From assembly GCA_036563895.1 (NCBI GenBank), contig DATCLN010000152.1:1-27324 (forward strand): a DNA stretch of 27,324 nt, read 5' to 3'. Both the position numbers and the translations under genes were made by a program. Below, piece by piece: positions 7,577-15,827 of this stretch (the first letter of the stretch is position 1; each line of letters begins with the position of its first letter). Origin of the DNA: ZCTH02-B3 sp036563895. Lineage in GTDB: Bacteria > Bacillota > Bacilli > Paenibacillales > Paenibacillaceae. Below the pieces are notes generated by a model. That model made no database searches. It saw only the letters and a list, made by a program, of their open reading frames with translations, and had not been told where the DNA came from.

Positions 7577-8119
7577 ATGTCCCGTATCGGACGCAAACCG
7601 ATCCCGATCCCGAGCGGCGTGAACGTGACGGTGGAAGGCAACACGATCACGGTCAAAGGCCCGAAAGGCACGCTGAGCCGCACGCTTCACAAGGATATGA
7701 CCGTGAAGGTGGAGGATAACGCCGTTGTCGTGGAACGGCCGTCGGACGAGAAGCTGCATCGCGCCCTGCACGGCACGACCCGCAGCGTGGTGGCCAACAT
7801 GGTGAACGGCGTCGTCGAAGGATACAGCAAAAGCCTCGAACTGGTCGGCGTCGGGTATCGCGCCAGCAAGTCCGGCAACAAGCTGGTGCTCAACGTCGGC
7901 TACTCCCATCCGGTGGAGATCGTGCCGGACCCGGGCATCGAGTTCGAAGTGCCGGCGCAGAACAAAATCGTGGTGAAAGGGATCGACAAGGAGCTGGTCG
8001 GCCTGGTCGCCGCCAAGGTCCGCGCGGTCCGGCCGCCGGAGCCCTACAAGGGCAAGGGCATTCGCTACGAGAACGAACGGGTCGTCCTCAAAGAGGGCAA
8101 ATCCGGCAAGAAGAAATGA
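7577..8119 (+). CDS. rplF: 50S ribosomal protein L6
   Basis: L6 lies near the factor-binding site and the sarcin-ricin loop. The 180-residue product has two L6 repeats; it starts MSRIGRKPIPIPSGV and holds the C-terminal signature RPPEPYKGKGIRYENERV. Ribosome binding site ACAGGAGGTG, ATG at 7577. It is followed by rplR after 50 nt. Confidence 0.98.
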   Translation: MSRIGRKPIPIPSGVNVTVEGNTITVKGPKGTLSRTLHKDMTVKVEDNAVVVERPSDEKLHRALHGTTRSVVANMVNGVVEGYSKSLELVGVGYRASKSGNKLVLNVGYSHPVEIVPDPGIEFEVPAQNKIVVKGIDKELVGLVAAKVRAVRPPEPYKGKGIRYENERVVLKEGKSGKKK

Positions 8120-8169
8120 CGGACTTGTCCGCCCGTCGGGCGGCATGAGGAAGGAAGGTTGGCTTAGGG

Positions 8170-8538
8170 ATGATCAACAAGATCAGCCGAAACGAAGCCC
8201 GGAAAAGAAGACACCTGCGCGTGCGCAAGAAGATCAGCGGCACCCCGGAGCGTCCGCGCCTGTCCGTTTTCCGCTCCCTGAAGCACATGTACGCGCAGCT
8301 CATCGACGATACCCGGGGCGTGACGCTGGTGTCCGCCTCGACGCTGGACAAGGAACTGGCCGGCCAGATCAAGAACGGCGGCAACGTGGAAGCGGCGCGC
8401 AAGGTGGGCGAGCTGATCGCCAAGCGGGCGCTCGAAAAAGGGTATACCAAAGTGGTGTTCGACCGCGGAGGCTATCTGTATCACGGCCGGGTCCGGGCGC
8501 TGGCGGACGCCGCGCGCGAAGCCGGGCTGGAGTTCTGA
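8170..8538 (+). CDS. rplR: 50S ribosomal protein L18
   Basis: L18 binds 5S rRNA together with L5 in the central protuberance. The 122-residue product has the basic N terminus with ARKRRHLRVRKKISGT, then RPRLSVFRSLKHMYAQLID, and ends FDRGGYLYHGRVRALADAAR-EAGLEF, all typical. The ATG at 8170 follows GGAAGGTTGG. Confidence 0.98.
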   Translation: MINKISRNEARKRRHLRVRKKISGTPERPRLSVFRSLKHMYAQLIDDTRGVTLVSASTLDKELAGQIKNGGNVEAARKVGELIAKRALEKGYTKVVFDRGGYLYHGRVRALADAAREAGLEF

Positions 8539-8569
8539 TTGCATGGCAACCCAAGGAGGGGATATCAAC

Positions 8570-9073
8570 TTGCGTGCACGGGTAGATCCGAATACGCTGG
8601 ATTTGCAGGAAAAACTGGTCCAGGTCAACCGCGTCGCCAAGGTGGTTGCGGGGGGACGCCGGTTCAGCTTCAGCGCCCTCGTCGTGGTCGGCGACGGCAA
8701 AGGATGGGTCGGCGCCGGACTCGGCAAGGCGGCGGAAGTGCCCGACGCGATCCGCAAGGGCGTCGAGGACGCGAAGAAAAACCTGATTTACGTGCCCATC
8801 GTCGGCACCACCATCCCGCATCCCGTCATCGGACACTTCGGCGCCGGCAAAGTGCTGCTGAAGCCCGCGTCCAAGGGCACCGGCGTCATCGCGGGCGGTC
8901 CGGTCCGCGCGGTGCTGGAGCTGGCGGGCATCAGCGACATTTTGACGAAATCGCTGGGCTCCTCCAACGCCATCAACATGGTCCGGGCGACGCTGGAGGG
9001 ACTTTCCCGCCTGAAGCGCGCCGAAGACGTGGCGAAATTGCGGGGCAAGACCGTGGAAGAACTGCTGGGCTGA
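8570..9073 (+). CDS. rpsE: 30S ribosomal protein S5, TTG start
   Basis: S5 acts in decoding accuracy and mRNA entry. I place the start at TTG 8570: AAGGAGGGG (8553-8561) lies 8 nt before it, and the product (167 residues, MRARVDPNTLDLQEKLVQVN) begins where other S5 proteins do. An in-frame ATG at 8543 has no ribosome binding site. Domains: dsRNA-binding-like N-terminal half with KVVAGGRRFSFSALVVVGDG and the C-terminal half with GGPVRAVLELAGISDILTKS. Confidence 0.95.
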   Translation: MRARVDPNTLDLQEKLVQVNRVAKVVAGGRRFSFSALVVVGDGKGWVGAGLGKAAEVPDAIRKGVEDAKKNLIYVPIVGTTIPHPVIGHFGAGKVLLKPASKGTGVIAGGPVRAVLELAGISDILTKSLGSSNAINMVRATLEGLSRLKRAEDVAKLRGKTVEELLG

Positions 9074-9085
9074 GGAGGAGACGAG

Positions 9086-9271
9086 ATGGCCAAACTGCAG
9101 ATTACGCTGAAGCGCAGCCTGATCGGCCGTCCGGAGGATCAGCGCCGCACGGTCCGGTCCCTTGGCCTGAGCAAGCTTCACCAGACCGTCGTCAAGGAAG
9201 ACCATCCGTCCATCCGCGGCATGATCCACCACGTGAAACACCTGGTGGAAGTGCGGGAATTGCCGGAATGA
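9086..9271 (+). CDS. rpmD: 50S ribosomal protein L30
   Basis: L30 is a small surface protein of the large subunit. The 61-residue product shows LQITLKRSLIGRPEDQRRTV, then the GLSKLHQTVVKEDHPSIRGM segment and a C-terminal HHVKHLVEVREL, matching the family throughout. Ribosome binding site GAGGAG, ATG at 9086, 12 nt after rpsE. Confidence 0.97.
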   Translation: MAKLQITLKRSLIGRPEDQRRTVRSLGLSKLHQTVVKEDHPSIRGMIHHVKHLVEVRELPE

Positions 9272-9331
9272 TCCGTCACGGCCGGCTCCGGCACACGCAT
9301 CCATCCACCACCCGAGGAGGTGCGACAAGCG

Positions 9332-9778
9332 ATGAAATTGCATGAACTGAAACCGGCTCCCGGCTCGAAATTTGCCCGCAAGCGGGTCGGCCGCGGCATC
9401 GGCAGCGGTCTGGGCAAGACGTCGGGACGGGGACAGAAGGGACAGAAAGCCCGTTCCGGCGGCGGCGTCCGCATCGGCTTCGAAGGCGGCCAGAATCCGC
9501 TGTACCGCCGGCTGCCGAAGCGCGGCTTCAACAACGAACGGTTCCGGACCGAATATGCCATTGTGAATGTCGAGAGGCTGAACGAGTTTGAGGCCGGAAC
9601 GGAAGTGACGCCGGAACTGCTCGTCGAGCGGGGGATCGTGAAAAACCTGAAGGACGGCCTCAAGATTCTGGGCGACGGGGAGCTGACCGTTCCCCTCACG
9701 GTAAAGGCCCACAAGTTTTCGCAATCGGCCCTTGCCAAGATTGAAGCCGCCGGCGGCAAGCCCGAGGTGATCCAATGA
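9332..9778 (+). CDS. rplO: 50S ribosomal protein L15
   Basis: L15 is a late assembly protein of the 50S core. The ATG at 9332 follows CGAGGAGGTG and gives 148 residues starting MKLHELKPAPGS. The glycine-rich N-terminal tail (RVGRGIGSGLGKTSGRGQKG) and central EGGQNPLYRRLPKRGF are diagnostic. Its TGA stop overlaps the secY start as ATGA, so translation is coupled. Confidence 0.98.
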   Translation: MKLHELKPAPGSKFARKRVGRGIGSGLGKTSGRGQKGQKARSGGGVRIGFEGGQNPLYRRLPKRGFNNERFRTEYAIVNVERLNEFEAGTEVTPELLVERGIVKNLKDGLKILGDGELTVPLTVKAHKFSQSALAKIEAAGGKPEVIQ

Positions 9779-11085
9779 TCCGGACCATCCAGAACATCTG
9801 GAAAGTCGAAGACCTGCGCAACCGGATCCTGTTCACGCTGTTCATCCTGCTCATCTTCCGCATCGGTTCGTTCATCCCGGTGCCGAACATCAACCGGGAG
9901 GCGCTGAAGGCGGCGGACATGCAGGGCAGCGACCTGTTCGGGCTGCTGAACACCTTCACCGGGGGCGCGCTGTACCAGTTCTCCATCTTCGCCCTCGGGA
10001 TCATGCCGTACATCACGGCGTCGATCATCGTGCAGCTCTTGTCGATGGACGTGATCCCGAAGTTCGCGGAGTGGGCCAGGGAAGGCGAGATGGGCCGGCG
10101 CAAGCTGACCCAGTTCACGCGCTACGGCACGGTGGTTCTCGGCTTCATCCAGGCCTACGCCACGTCGATCGGGTTCAACCGGTTGTACGGCATCCAGATG
10201 GTGGTCGATCCCGGCATCGGGACCTACACGCTGATCGCCATCATCCTGACGGCAGGCACGGCTTTCCTGATGTGGCTTGGCGAACAGATCAACGACAAGG
10301 GGATCGGCAACGGCATCTCCATCCTCATCTTCGCCGGGATCATCGCGGGGATTCCGCAGGGCATCCGCGACATCTATGCCAGCCAGTTCTTTGGCATTGC
10401 GGAGAGCGAGCTGTTCCTGAACATCGTGAAGCTGGCCATCATCGGCGTGTTCGCCGTGCTCGTCATCGCGGGCTGCATCTTCGTCCAGCAGGGCACGCGC
10501 AAGCTGCCGGTGCAATACGCGAAGCGCATCGTCGGCCAGCGGATGTACGGCGGCCAGATGACGCACATTCCGCTGCGGGTGAACGGCGCGGGCGTCATTC
10601 CGGTCATCTTCGCGGTTTCCCTGCTGATGTTTCCGATCACCATCGCCGGGTTCTGGTCGCAATACCCGTGGGCGCAATGGATCATGGACCACCTGTACTA
10701 CGACCGGCCGCTCGGCATGGTGCTCTACGTGCTGCTGATCATCGGGTTTACCTTCTTCTACACCTTCGTGCAGTACAACCCGCAGCAGATGGCGGAAAAC
10801 ATGAAGAAGAACGGCGGCTACATCCCGGGCATCCGGCCGGGCAAGCCGACCGCCACCTACCTGACCCGGGTGATCACCCGGCTGACGCTGTTCGGCTCGA
10901 TTTTCCTGGCGGTGGTGTCGGTCATGCCGGTGTTCTTCGGCGCCGTCGCCGGACTTCCCCGGTCGGTGCAGCTGGGCGGCACCTCGCTGCTCATCGTGGT
11001 CGGCGTCGCGCTGGAGACCATGAAGCAGATCGAGAGCCAGCTGATCAAGCGCCATTACCGCGGGTTCATCGGCGGCGCGAAGTGA
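9775..11085 (+). CDS. secY: Preprotein translocase subunit SecY
   Basis: SecY is the pore subunit of the SecYEG channel that moves proteins across or into the cytoplasmic membrane. The 436-residue product has about ten hydrophobic membrane segments. Diagnostic stretches are FRIGSFIPVPNIN at the N terminus, the plug and pore-ring region with GGALYQFSIFALGIMPYITA, and the cytosolic loop ENMKKNGGYIPGIRPGKPT. It overlaps rplO by 4 nt and closes the spc part of the cluster; adk follows after 55 nt. Confidence 0.98.
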   Translation: MIRTIQNIWKVEDLRNRILFTLFILLIFRIGSFIPVPNINREALKAADMQGSDLFGLLNTFTGGALYQFSIFALGIMPYITASIIVQLLSMDVIPKFAEWAREGEMGRRKLTQFTRYGTVVLGFIQAYATSIGFNRLYGIQMVVDPGIGTYTLIAIILTAGTAFLMWLGEQINDKGIGNGISILIFAGIIAGIPQGIRDIYASQFFGIAESELFLNIVKLAIIGVFAVLVIAGCIFVQQGTRKLPVQYAKRIVGQRMYGGQMTHIPLRVNGAGVIPVIFAVSLLMFPITIAGFWSQYPWAQWIMDHLYYDRPLGMVLYVLLIIGFTFFYTFVQYNPQQMAENMKKNGGYIPGIRPGKPTATYLTRVITRLTLFGSIFLAVVSVMPVFFGAVAGLPRSVQLGGTSLLIVVGVALETMKQIESQLIKRHYRGFIGGAK

Positions 11086-11140
11086 CGGGTGCCGGCGGCG
11101 CCCATCGGAGCCAAGTGACAGCCAGGCAAGGGGGACAAGA

Positions 11141-11785
11141 ATGAATATCGTGTTCATGGGCCCTCCGGGTGCCGGCAAAGGGACGCAGGCCGACCGCATC
11201 GTGAAAAGATTCGGCATTCCGCACATCTCCACCGGCGACGCGTTCCGCCAGGCCATGCAAGAGGGTACGCCGCTCGGGTTCAAGGCGAAGGAGTACGTGA
11301 GCCAGGGGCTGCTCGTGCCGGACGAGATCACCAACGGCATCGTGCGCGAGCGCCTGGCGCAGGCCGACTGCGCAAGCGGGTTCCTGCTGGACGGGTTTCC
11401 GCGGACCCTGGCGCAGGCCGAGGCGCTGGACGGCATCCTCGCCGGCCTGAACCGCAGCATCGATCACGTGGTTTATTTGAAAGTGGACCGCGACCTGCTG
11501 TTCATCCGTCTCACCGGGCGGCGGATCTGCAAGGCCTGCGGAGAAATCTACCACACGAAGTTCCGCCCGCCGCGGACGGAAGGCGTCTGCGACAAGTGCG
11601 GCGGCGAGCTCATGCAGCGTGCCGACGATTCCGAGGAGAAAGTGGGCACGCGGCTGGACGAATACTTCAACAAGACGGAGCCTGTGCTGAAATATTACGA
11701 CGCCAAAGGCCTCTTGCGCGAAGTGGACGGCGAGCGGGACATCGACGAGGTGACCGCGGAGATCGGCGCCGTCCTGAAAGGGTAA
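11141..11785 (+). CDS. adk: Adenylate kinase, zinc-containing long form
   Basis: Interconverts ATP and AMP with two ADP in the cytoplasm. The 214-residue product has the P-loop GPPGAGKGT (residues 7-15), the AMP-binding DGFPRTLAQAEAL (84-96) and the LID domain with four cysteines at 130, 133, 150 and 153 in a C-x2-C-x16-C-x2-C pattern, typical of zinc-stabilised Gram-positive enzymes. Its place between secY and map is the common Bacilli order. Confidence 0.98.
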   Translation: MNIVFMGPPGAGKGTQADRIVKRFGIPHISTGDAFRQAMQEGTPLGFKAKEYVSQGLLVPDEITNGIVRERLAQADCASGFLLDGFPRTLAQAEALDGILAGLNRSIDHVVYLKVDRDLLFIRLTGRRICKACGEIYHTKFRPPRTEGVCDKCGGELMQRADDSEEKVGTRLDEYFNKTEPVLKYYDAKGLLREVDGERDIDEVTAEIGAVLKG

Positions 11786-11792
11786 TTTCGCC

Positions 11793-12545
11793 ATGATCAT
11801 TTGCAAGTCCGAAGCGGAAATCGCCTTGATGCGGGAAGCGGGGAGGATCGTGGCGGAGACGCTCCGCCTGCTCCGCCAGGCCATCCGGCCCGGGGTCACC
11901 ACCGCCGAGCTGGACCGGATCGCCGAAGAGCACATCCGCAGCCGGAACGCGGTGCCTTCCTTCAAAGGGTACCGCGGGTTTCCGGGCAGCATCTGCACCT
12001 CCGTCAACGAAGAGCTGGTGCACGGCATCCCGGGACCGCGGAAACTGAAGGAAGGCGACATCATCAGCATCGACGTCGGCGCGTGCGTTGAAGGCTATCA
12101 CGGCGATTCCGCCTGGACCTTTCCGGTCGGCGAAATCGACCCCGTAAAGCGGCGCCTGCTGGAAGTGACCGAGGCGGCGCTGTACGCCGGGCTGGAACTC
12201 ATCCGGCCGGATGTGCGGCTGTACACCGTTTCCCACCGCATCCAGCAGGTGGTCGAGGAAGCGGGATTTTCCGTGGTGAGGGAATACGTCGGGCACGGCA
12301 TCGGCGCCAACCTGCACGAAGAGCCGCAAATCCCGAACTACGGCGTGCCGGACCGCGGTCCGCGCCTGAAGCCGGGAATGACGCTGGCCATCGAGCCGAT
12401 GGTCATCGCCGGCGAGCGCTACGTGCGGACGCTGGCGGACAACTGGACCGTCGTGTCCGTGGACGGTTCGCCGTGCGCGCATTTCGAGCATACGATCGCC
12501 GTGACGGAAGACGGATGCGAGATTTTGACCCGGATCGAAGATTGA
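11793..12545 (+). CDS. map: Methionine aminopeptidase, type I
   Basis: Removes the initiator methionine from new proteins. The 250-residue product has all five metal ligands of the pita-bread fold: D94, D105, H168, E201 and E232, plus the conserved H175. Motifs visible are VNEELVHGIPGPRKLKEGD and EYVGHGIGANLHEEP. It has no N-terminal SH3-binding or zinc extension. It starts 7 nt after adk, so the two are probably co-translated. Confidence 0.97.
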   Translation: MIICKSEAEIALMREAGRIVAETLRLLRQAIRPGVTTAELDRIAEEHIRSRNAVPSFKGYRGFPGSICTSVNEELVHGIPGPRKLKEGDIISIDVGACVEGYHGDSAWTFPVGEIDPVKRRLLEVTEAALYAGLELIRPDVRLYTVSHRIQQVVEEAGFSVVREYVGHGIGANLHEEPQIPNYGVPDRGPRLKPGMTLAIEPMVIAGERYVRTLADNWTVVSVDGSPCAHFEHTIAVTEDGCEILTRIED

Positions 12546-12562
12546 GAGGCAGGAACAGGTGA

Positions 12563-12892
12563 ATGGCGATGACGGACCGTGCGAAAGTGGTTCCCGGAGC
12601 GATTGTGCGAAGCCTGCGCGGGCGGGATCAGGGCGAACTCGCCGTGGTCATCGCCCTGCTGGACGAACGCTTCGCGCTCATCGCCGACGGGGACAGGCGA
12701 AAATTCGAACGGCCGAAGCGCAAAAACCTGCTGCATCTTGAACCGACGGGCATCGTAAGCGAAGAAGTCGTGAACAGCCTGAGCGAGACCGGGCGGGTCA
12801 CCAACGGCAAACTGCGGTTTGCCGTGAAGGACGCGAAGCGCCGGCTTGCCGCGGGATCATCCGGAACGCATGCAGAAGAGAAAGGAGAGTAA
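12563..12892 (+). CDS. KOW-domain RNA-binding protein, L14e-like
   Basis: A 109-residue protein with an N-terminal KOW/L14e-like beta-barrel (about residues 8-60: VVPGAIVRSLRGRDQG, then VIALLDERFALIADGD and KRKNLLHLEPTG), followed by a charged C terminus. Bacilli and Clostridia often carry such a gene between map and infA; Bacillus subtilis has ybzG there as far as I recall. The role is unknown, but position within translation genes and the KOW fold suggest rRNA or ribosome binding. Its stop is 3 nt from infA. Start at ATG 12563, with 12569 as an alternative. Confidence 0.8.
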   Translation: MAMTDRAKVVPGAIVRSLRGRDQGELAVVIALLDERFALIADGDRRKFERPKRKNLLHLEPTGIVSEEVVNSLSETGRVTNGKLRFAVKDAKRRLAAGSSGTHAEEKGE

Positions 12893-12895
12893 GGG

Positions 12896-13111
12896 GTGGC
12901 CAAAGAGGACGTCATCGAGGTGGAAGGGACGGTCATCGAACCTCTGCCCAACGCGATGTTCAGGGTGGAGCTCGACAACGGGCACCAGGTTTTGGCCCAC
13001 GTCTCCGGGAAATTGTGCATGCATTTCATCCGCATCCTGACCGGGGATCGCGTGGTCGTGCAGCTTTCGCCTTACGATCTGACCCGGGGCCGCATCACGT
13101 ACCGCAAATAG
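12896..13111 (+). CDS. infA: Translation initiation factor IF-1
   Basis: IF-1 occupies the 30S A site during initiation. The 71-residue OB-fold product has a GTG start behind AAAGGAGAG and reads AKEDVIEVEGTVIEPLPNAM at its N terminus and SPYDLTRGRITYRK at its C terminus, which is highly conserved. One odd residue: the motif normally SGKLRMHFIR reads SGKLCMHFIR, with Cys (TGC) where Arg (CGC) is expected. Confidence 0.97.
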   Translation: MAKEDVIEVEGTVIEPLPNAMFRVELDNGHQVLAHVSGKLCMHFIRILTGDRVVVQLSPYDLTRGRITYRK

Positions 13112-13204
13112 ACGCACAGGCGCGAAAGGACCGCGGCCGCGATCCCGACCGCGGCTGCCGGCGCGGCCGTCGCCGCGACCGCCGAAACAGGAGGGTGAAC
13201 ATCC

Positions 13205-13318
13205 ATGAAAGTGAGACCTTCGGTCAAACCGATGTGCGAAAAATGCAAGGTCATTCGCCGGAAGGGCAACGTGATGATCATCTGCGAAAATCCGAAGCAC
13301 AAGCAAAAACAAGGCTGA
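13205..13318 (+). CDS. rpmJ: 50S ribosomal protein L36, zinc type
   Basis: L36 is the smallest 50S protein. The 37-residue frame begins MKVRPSVKPMCEKCKVIRRK and contains the zinc ligands C11, C14, C27 and H32. It has an ACAGGAGGG ribosome binding site 7-8 nt before the ATG. Its place between infA and rpsM is standard. Confidence 0.97.
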   Translation: MKVRPSVKPMCEKCKVIRRKGNVMIICENPKHKQKQG

Positions 13319-13349
13319 CAACAGGCCTGAGGGAGGTGCACGATAGCCC

Positions 13350-13718
13350 ATGGCACGTATCGCTGGTGTCGACCTTCCCCGCGACAAGCGCGTGGAGATC
13401 GCCCTGACCTACATTTACGGGATCGGCAGAACGACGTCCCGGAAGCTCCTGGAAGCGACCGGCGTCAATCCGGACACCCGCGTCCGCGACCTGACGGAGG
13501 ATGAGGTGTCCCGCCTGCGCGACCGGATCGAGAAGACGCTGAAGGTCGAAGGCGATCTGCGCCGCGAAGTCGCGATGAACATCAAGCGGCTGGTGGAAAT
13601 CGGCTGCTACCGCGGCATCCGCCATCGCAAGGGCTTGCCGGTCCGCGGCCAACGCACGAGAACCAACGCACGTACGCGCAAGGGACCGCGCCGCACGGTG
13701 GCGAACAAGAAGAAGTAA
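13350..13718 (+). CDS. rpsM: 30S ribosomal protein S13
   Basis: S13 sits in the 30S head and contacts the P-site tRNA and L5. The 122-residue product starts MARIAGVDLPRDKRVEIALT, has the helix-two-turn-helix region YGIGRTTSRKLLEATGV, and the basic C-terminal tail RGQRTRTNARTRKGPRRTVA that reaches tRNA. GGGAGGTG lies upstream of the ATG at 13350. Confidence 0.98.
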   Translation: MARIAGVDLPRDKRVEIALTYIYGIGRTTSRKLLEATGVNPDTRVRDLTEDEVSRLRDRIEKTLKVEGDLRREVAMNIKRLVEIGCYRGIRHRKGLPVRGQRTRTNARTRKGPRRTVANKKK

Positions 13719-13740
13719 TCGGAAAGGAGGATGACCGGCA

Positions 13741-14142
13741 ATGTCCGCGCAGAAAGCCAAGAAAACGACCCGCACGAAACGCCGCGACAGGAAAAACATC
13801 GAAACGGGCGTCGCGCACATCCGCTCGACGTTCAACAATACCATCGTGACCATCACGGATCCGCACGGGAACACGATTTGCTGGGCCAGCGCCGGCACGC
13901 TCGGCTTCAAGGGCTCCCGCAAGAGCACACCCTATGCCGCGCAGATGGCTGCCGAATCGGCCGCCCGCGCCGCCATGGAACACGGCATGCGCACGGTGGA
14001 AGTCCTGGTCAAGGGTCCGGGTGCGGGCCGCGAAGCGGCGATCCGCTCTCTGCAAGCCGCCGGCCTGGAAGTGAGCATGATCAAGGATGTGACGCCGATT
14101 CCGCATAACGGCTGCCGTCCTCCGAAACGTCGCCGCGTCTGA
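13741..14142 (+). CDS. rpsK: 30S ribosomal protein S11
   Basis: S11 lies in the 30S platform beside the E-site. The 133-residue product has a lysine-rich N terminus, then HIRSTFNNTIVTITDPHGN, the signature GPGAGREAAIRSLQAAGLEV and the C-terminal DVTPIPHNGCRPPKRRRV, as in all bacteria. AAAGGAGG precedes the ATG at 13741. A leader of 245 nt separates it from rpoA. Confidence 0.98.
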   Translation: MSAQKAKKTTRTKRRDRKNIETGVAHIRSTFNNTIVTITDPHGNTICWASAGTLGFKGSRKSTPYAAQMAAESAARAAMEHGMRTVEVLVKGPGAGREAAIRSLQAAGLEVSMIKDVTPIPHNGCRPPKRRRV

Positions 14143-14387
14143 CGAGCCGTAAGATGTGGTATCAAACGGAAACAACTGGTGAATAATGGTTGTGACGGTA
14201 CGGCATACTACATGGTTTACCCCTTTCGGTGGTTAAACGAACGGCTGGGTCAGCGACGCCACTGGCGCCGGCCGGCGCAAGGGATGACCAGCGGCGGGAA
14301 GCACGCCGGGAGACGCCGGCGGGCGGGGAGCCGCCGGGGAGTGCCGTTTTTGTGCCGGGGCGCAGCAAACGTTGGGAGGGTTAAGGC
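14143..14387 (+). promoter_or_regulatory. Structured leader before rpoA
   Basis: 245 nt with no convincing gene. It can form a hairpin with arms GTTTACC and GGTTAAAC (14215-14238, one bulge), holds a 14-bp perfect palindrome GCGCCGGCCGGCGC near 14267-14280, and a GC stem CCGGCGG/CCGCCGG (14316-14337) followed by TTTTT at 14347. The last could act as an attenuator. I found no clear sigma-A promoter. A gap of this kind before rpoA also exists in Bacillus subtilis. Confidence 0.4.
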
Positions 14388-15332
14388 GTGATTGTGATCG
14401 AAAAGCCGAAAATCGAAATCGTGGAAATGCATGAAGACAACAAATACGGGCGTTTCGTCGTGGAACCGCTCGAGCGCGGCTACGGCATGACGCTGGGCAA
14501 CTCCCTCCGCCGCATCCTGCTTTCGTCCCTGCCCGGCGCGGCCGTAACTTCGGTGCAGATCGACGGTGTCCTTCATGAATTTTCCACGATTCCGGGCGTC
14601 CTCGAGGATGTGACGGAGATCATCCTCAATCTGAAACGCCTCTCGCTCAAGATCCACTCGGACGAGGAAAAGATGCTGGAGATCGATGCGGAAGGCGAAG
14701 GCGTCGTGACGGCCGGAGACATTCGGGCGGACAGCGACGTGGAGATCCTGAATCCGGAACTCCACATCGCCACCCTGGCTTCCGGTGCGCGTCTCCATAT
14801 GCGCATGTTTGCCAAGCGGGGGCGCGGCTACGTGCCGGCGGAACGGAACAAGAAGGAAGACCAGCCGATCGGGGTCATCCCCGTGGATTCCATCTACACC
14901 CCGATCACGCGGGTCAACTACCGGGTGGAAAACACCCGCGTCGGCCAGGTGACCAACTACGACAAGCTGACGCTGGAAGTGTGGACCGACGGCAGCATCC
15001 GCCCGGACGAGGCGGTCAGCCTCGGCGCGAAGATCCTGACCGACCACCTCGCGCTGTTCGTGGGGCTCACCGACGGCGCGAAAGAAACCGAAACGATGAA
15101 GGAAAAGGAAGAGGACAAGAAGGAGAAGGTCCTCGAGATGACCATCGAGGAACTGGATCTTTCCGTCCGTTCCTACAACTGCCTGAAGCGGGCGGGCATC
15201 AACACCGTGCAGGAACTCATCATGAAGTCCGAAGAGGACATGATGAAAGTGCGCAACCTCGGCCGGAAATCGCTGGAGGAAGTGCAGGAGAAACTGGCCG
15301 AGCTGGGCCTCAGCCTGCGGAAGGACGATTGA
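14388..15332 (+). CDS. rpoA: RNA polymerase alpha subunit
   Basis: Alpha dimerises to scaffold RNA polymerase assembly, and its C-terminal domain contacts UP elements and activators. The 314-residue product has a GTG start after GGGAGGG. The N-terminal domain shows VVEPLERGYGMTLGNSLRRI and SLPGAAVTSVQIDGVLHEF; a charged flexible linker (TMKEKEEDKKEK) leads to the C-terminal domain with LDLSVRSYNCLKRAGI, including the DNA-contacting arginine equivalent to E. coli R265. Confidence 0.98.
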   Translation: MIVIEKPKIEIVEMHEDNKYGRFVVEPLERGYGMTLGNSLRRILLSSLPGAAVTSVQIDGVLHEFSTIPGVLEDVTEIILNLKRLSLKIHSDEEKMLEIDAEGEGVVTAGDIRADSDVEILNPELHIATLASGARLHMRMFAKRGRGYVPAERNKKEDQPIGVIPVDSIYTPITRVNYRVENTRVGQVTNYDKLTLEVWTDGSIRPDEAVSLGAKILTDHLALFVGLTDGAKETETMKEKEEDKKEKVLEMTIEELDLSVRSYNCLKRAGINTVQELIMKSEEDMMKVRNLGRKSLEEVQEKLAELGLSLRKDD

Positions 15333-15446
15333 CGCGCGGCGCCGCCCGCCGGAAAGGCCCCGCCCGAAGGGCGATGTGAAGGGCGATGCCGGCAAACGCG
15401 CGGCGGCGCCGCCCAGCGGCGACTGCAGCGAAAGGATGTGATACCG
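15333..15446 (+). promoter_or_regulatory. Repeat-rich rpoA-rplQ spacer
   Basis: An 11-bp perfect inverted repeat (GCGGCGCCGCC at 15336-15346, GGCGGCGCCGC at 15402-15412) encloses a 12-bp tandem duplication GAAGGGCGATG(T/C) at 15366-15377 and 15378-15389. RNA across the spacer could fold into one long stem directly before the rplQ ribosome binding site at 15430-15438. Confidence 0.5.
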
Positions 15447-15815
15447 ATGGCACAAAAGAAACTCGGCCGCGGTTCCAGCGCCCGCAAGGCGCTGTTCCGC
15501 GATCTGGTGACCGACCTGTTCCTGTATGAACGGATTGAGACCACGGAAGCGAAAGCGAAGGAAGTGCGTTCGATCGCCGAGAAGCTGATCACCCTGGCCA
15601 AACGCGGCGATCTGCACGCCCGCCGCCAGGCGGCCGCCTTCGTGCGCCGGGAAACGCTGAACGGGGAGCAGGACGCCATCCAGAAGCTGTTCTCCGAGCT
15701 GGCGCAGCGCTACGCGAACCGCCAGGGCGGATACACCCGGATCCTGAAACTCGGCCCGCGCCGCGGGGACTCCGCGCCGATGGTGTATCTGGAACTGGTG
15801 GACCGCGCGCAGTAA
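15447..15815 (+). CDS. rplQ: 50S ribosomal protein L17
   Basis: L17 lies near the tunnel exit. The ATG at 15447, 8 nt after AAAGGATG, gives 122 residues beginning MAQKKLGRGSSARKALFRDL, followed by ERIETTEAKAKEVRSIAEK and the C-terminal GGYTRILKLGPRRGDSAPM. It is the last gene before the strong terminator. Confidence 0.98.
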   Translation: MAQKKLGRGSSARKALFRDLVTDLFLYERIETTEAKAKEVRSIAEKLITLAKRGDLHARRQAAAFVRRETLNGEQDAIQKLFSELAQRYANRQGGYTRILKLGPRRGDSAPMVYLELVDRAQ

Positions 15816-15827
15816 GACCGTTTCCTC

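Noticed and set aside
8543..8569. ATG start for rpsE
   Set aside because: No ribosome binding site before it; the AAGGAGGGG at 8553-8561 fits the TTG at 8570 and family length.
14179..14391. 70-residue frame in the rpoA leader
   Set aside because: No ribosome binding site, Arg/Gly-rich composition of GC-rich noncoding DNA, and it runs into the rpoA start.
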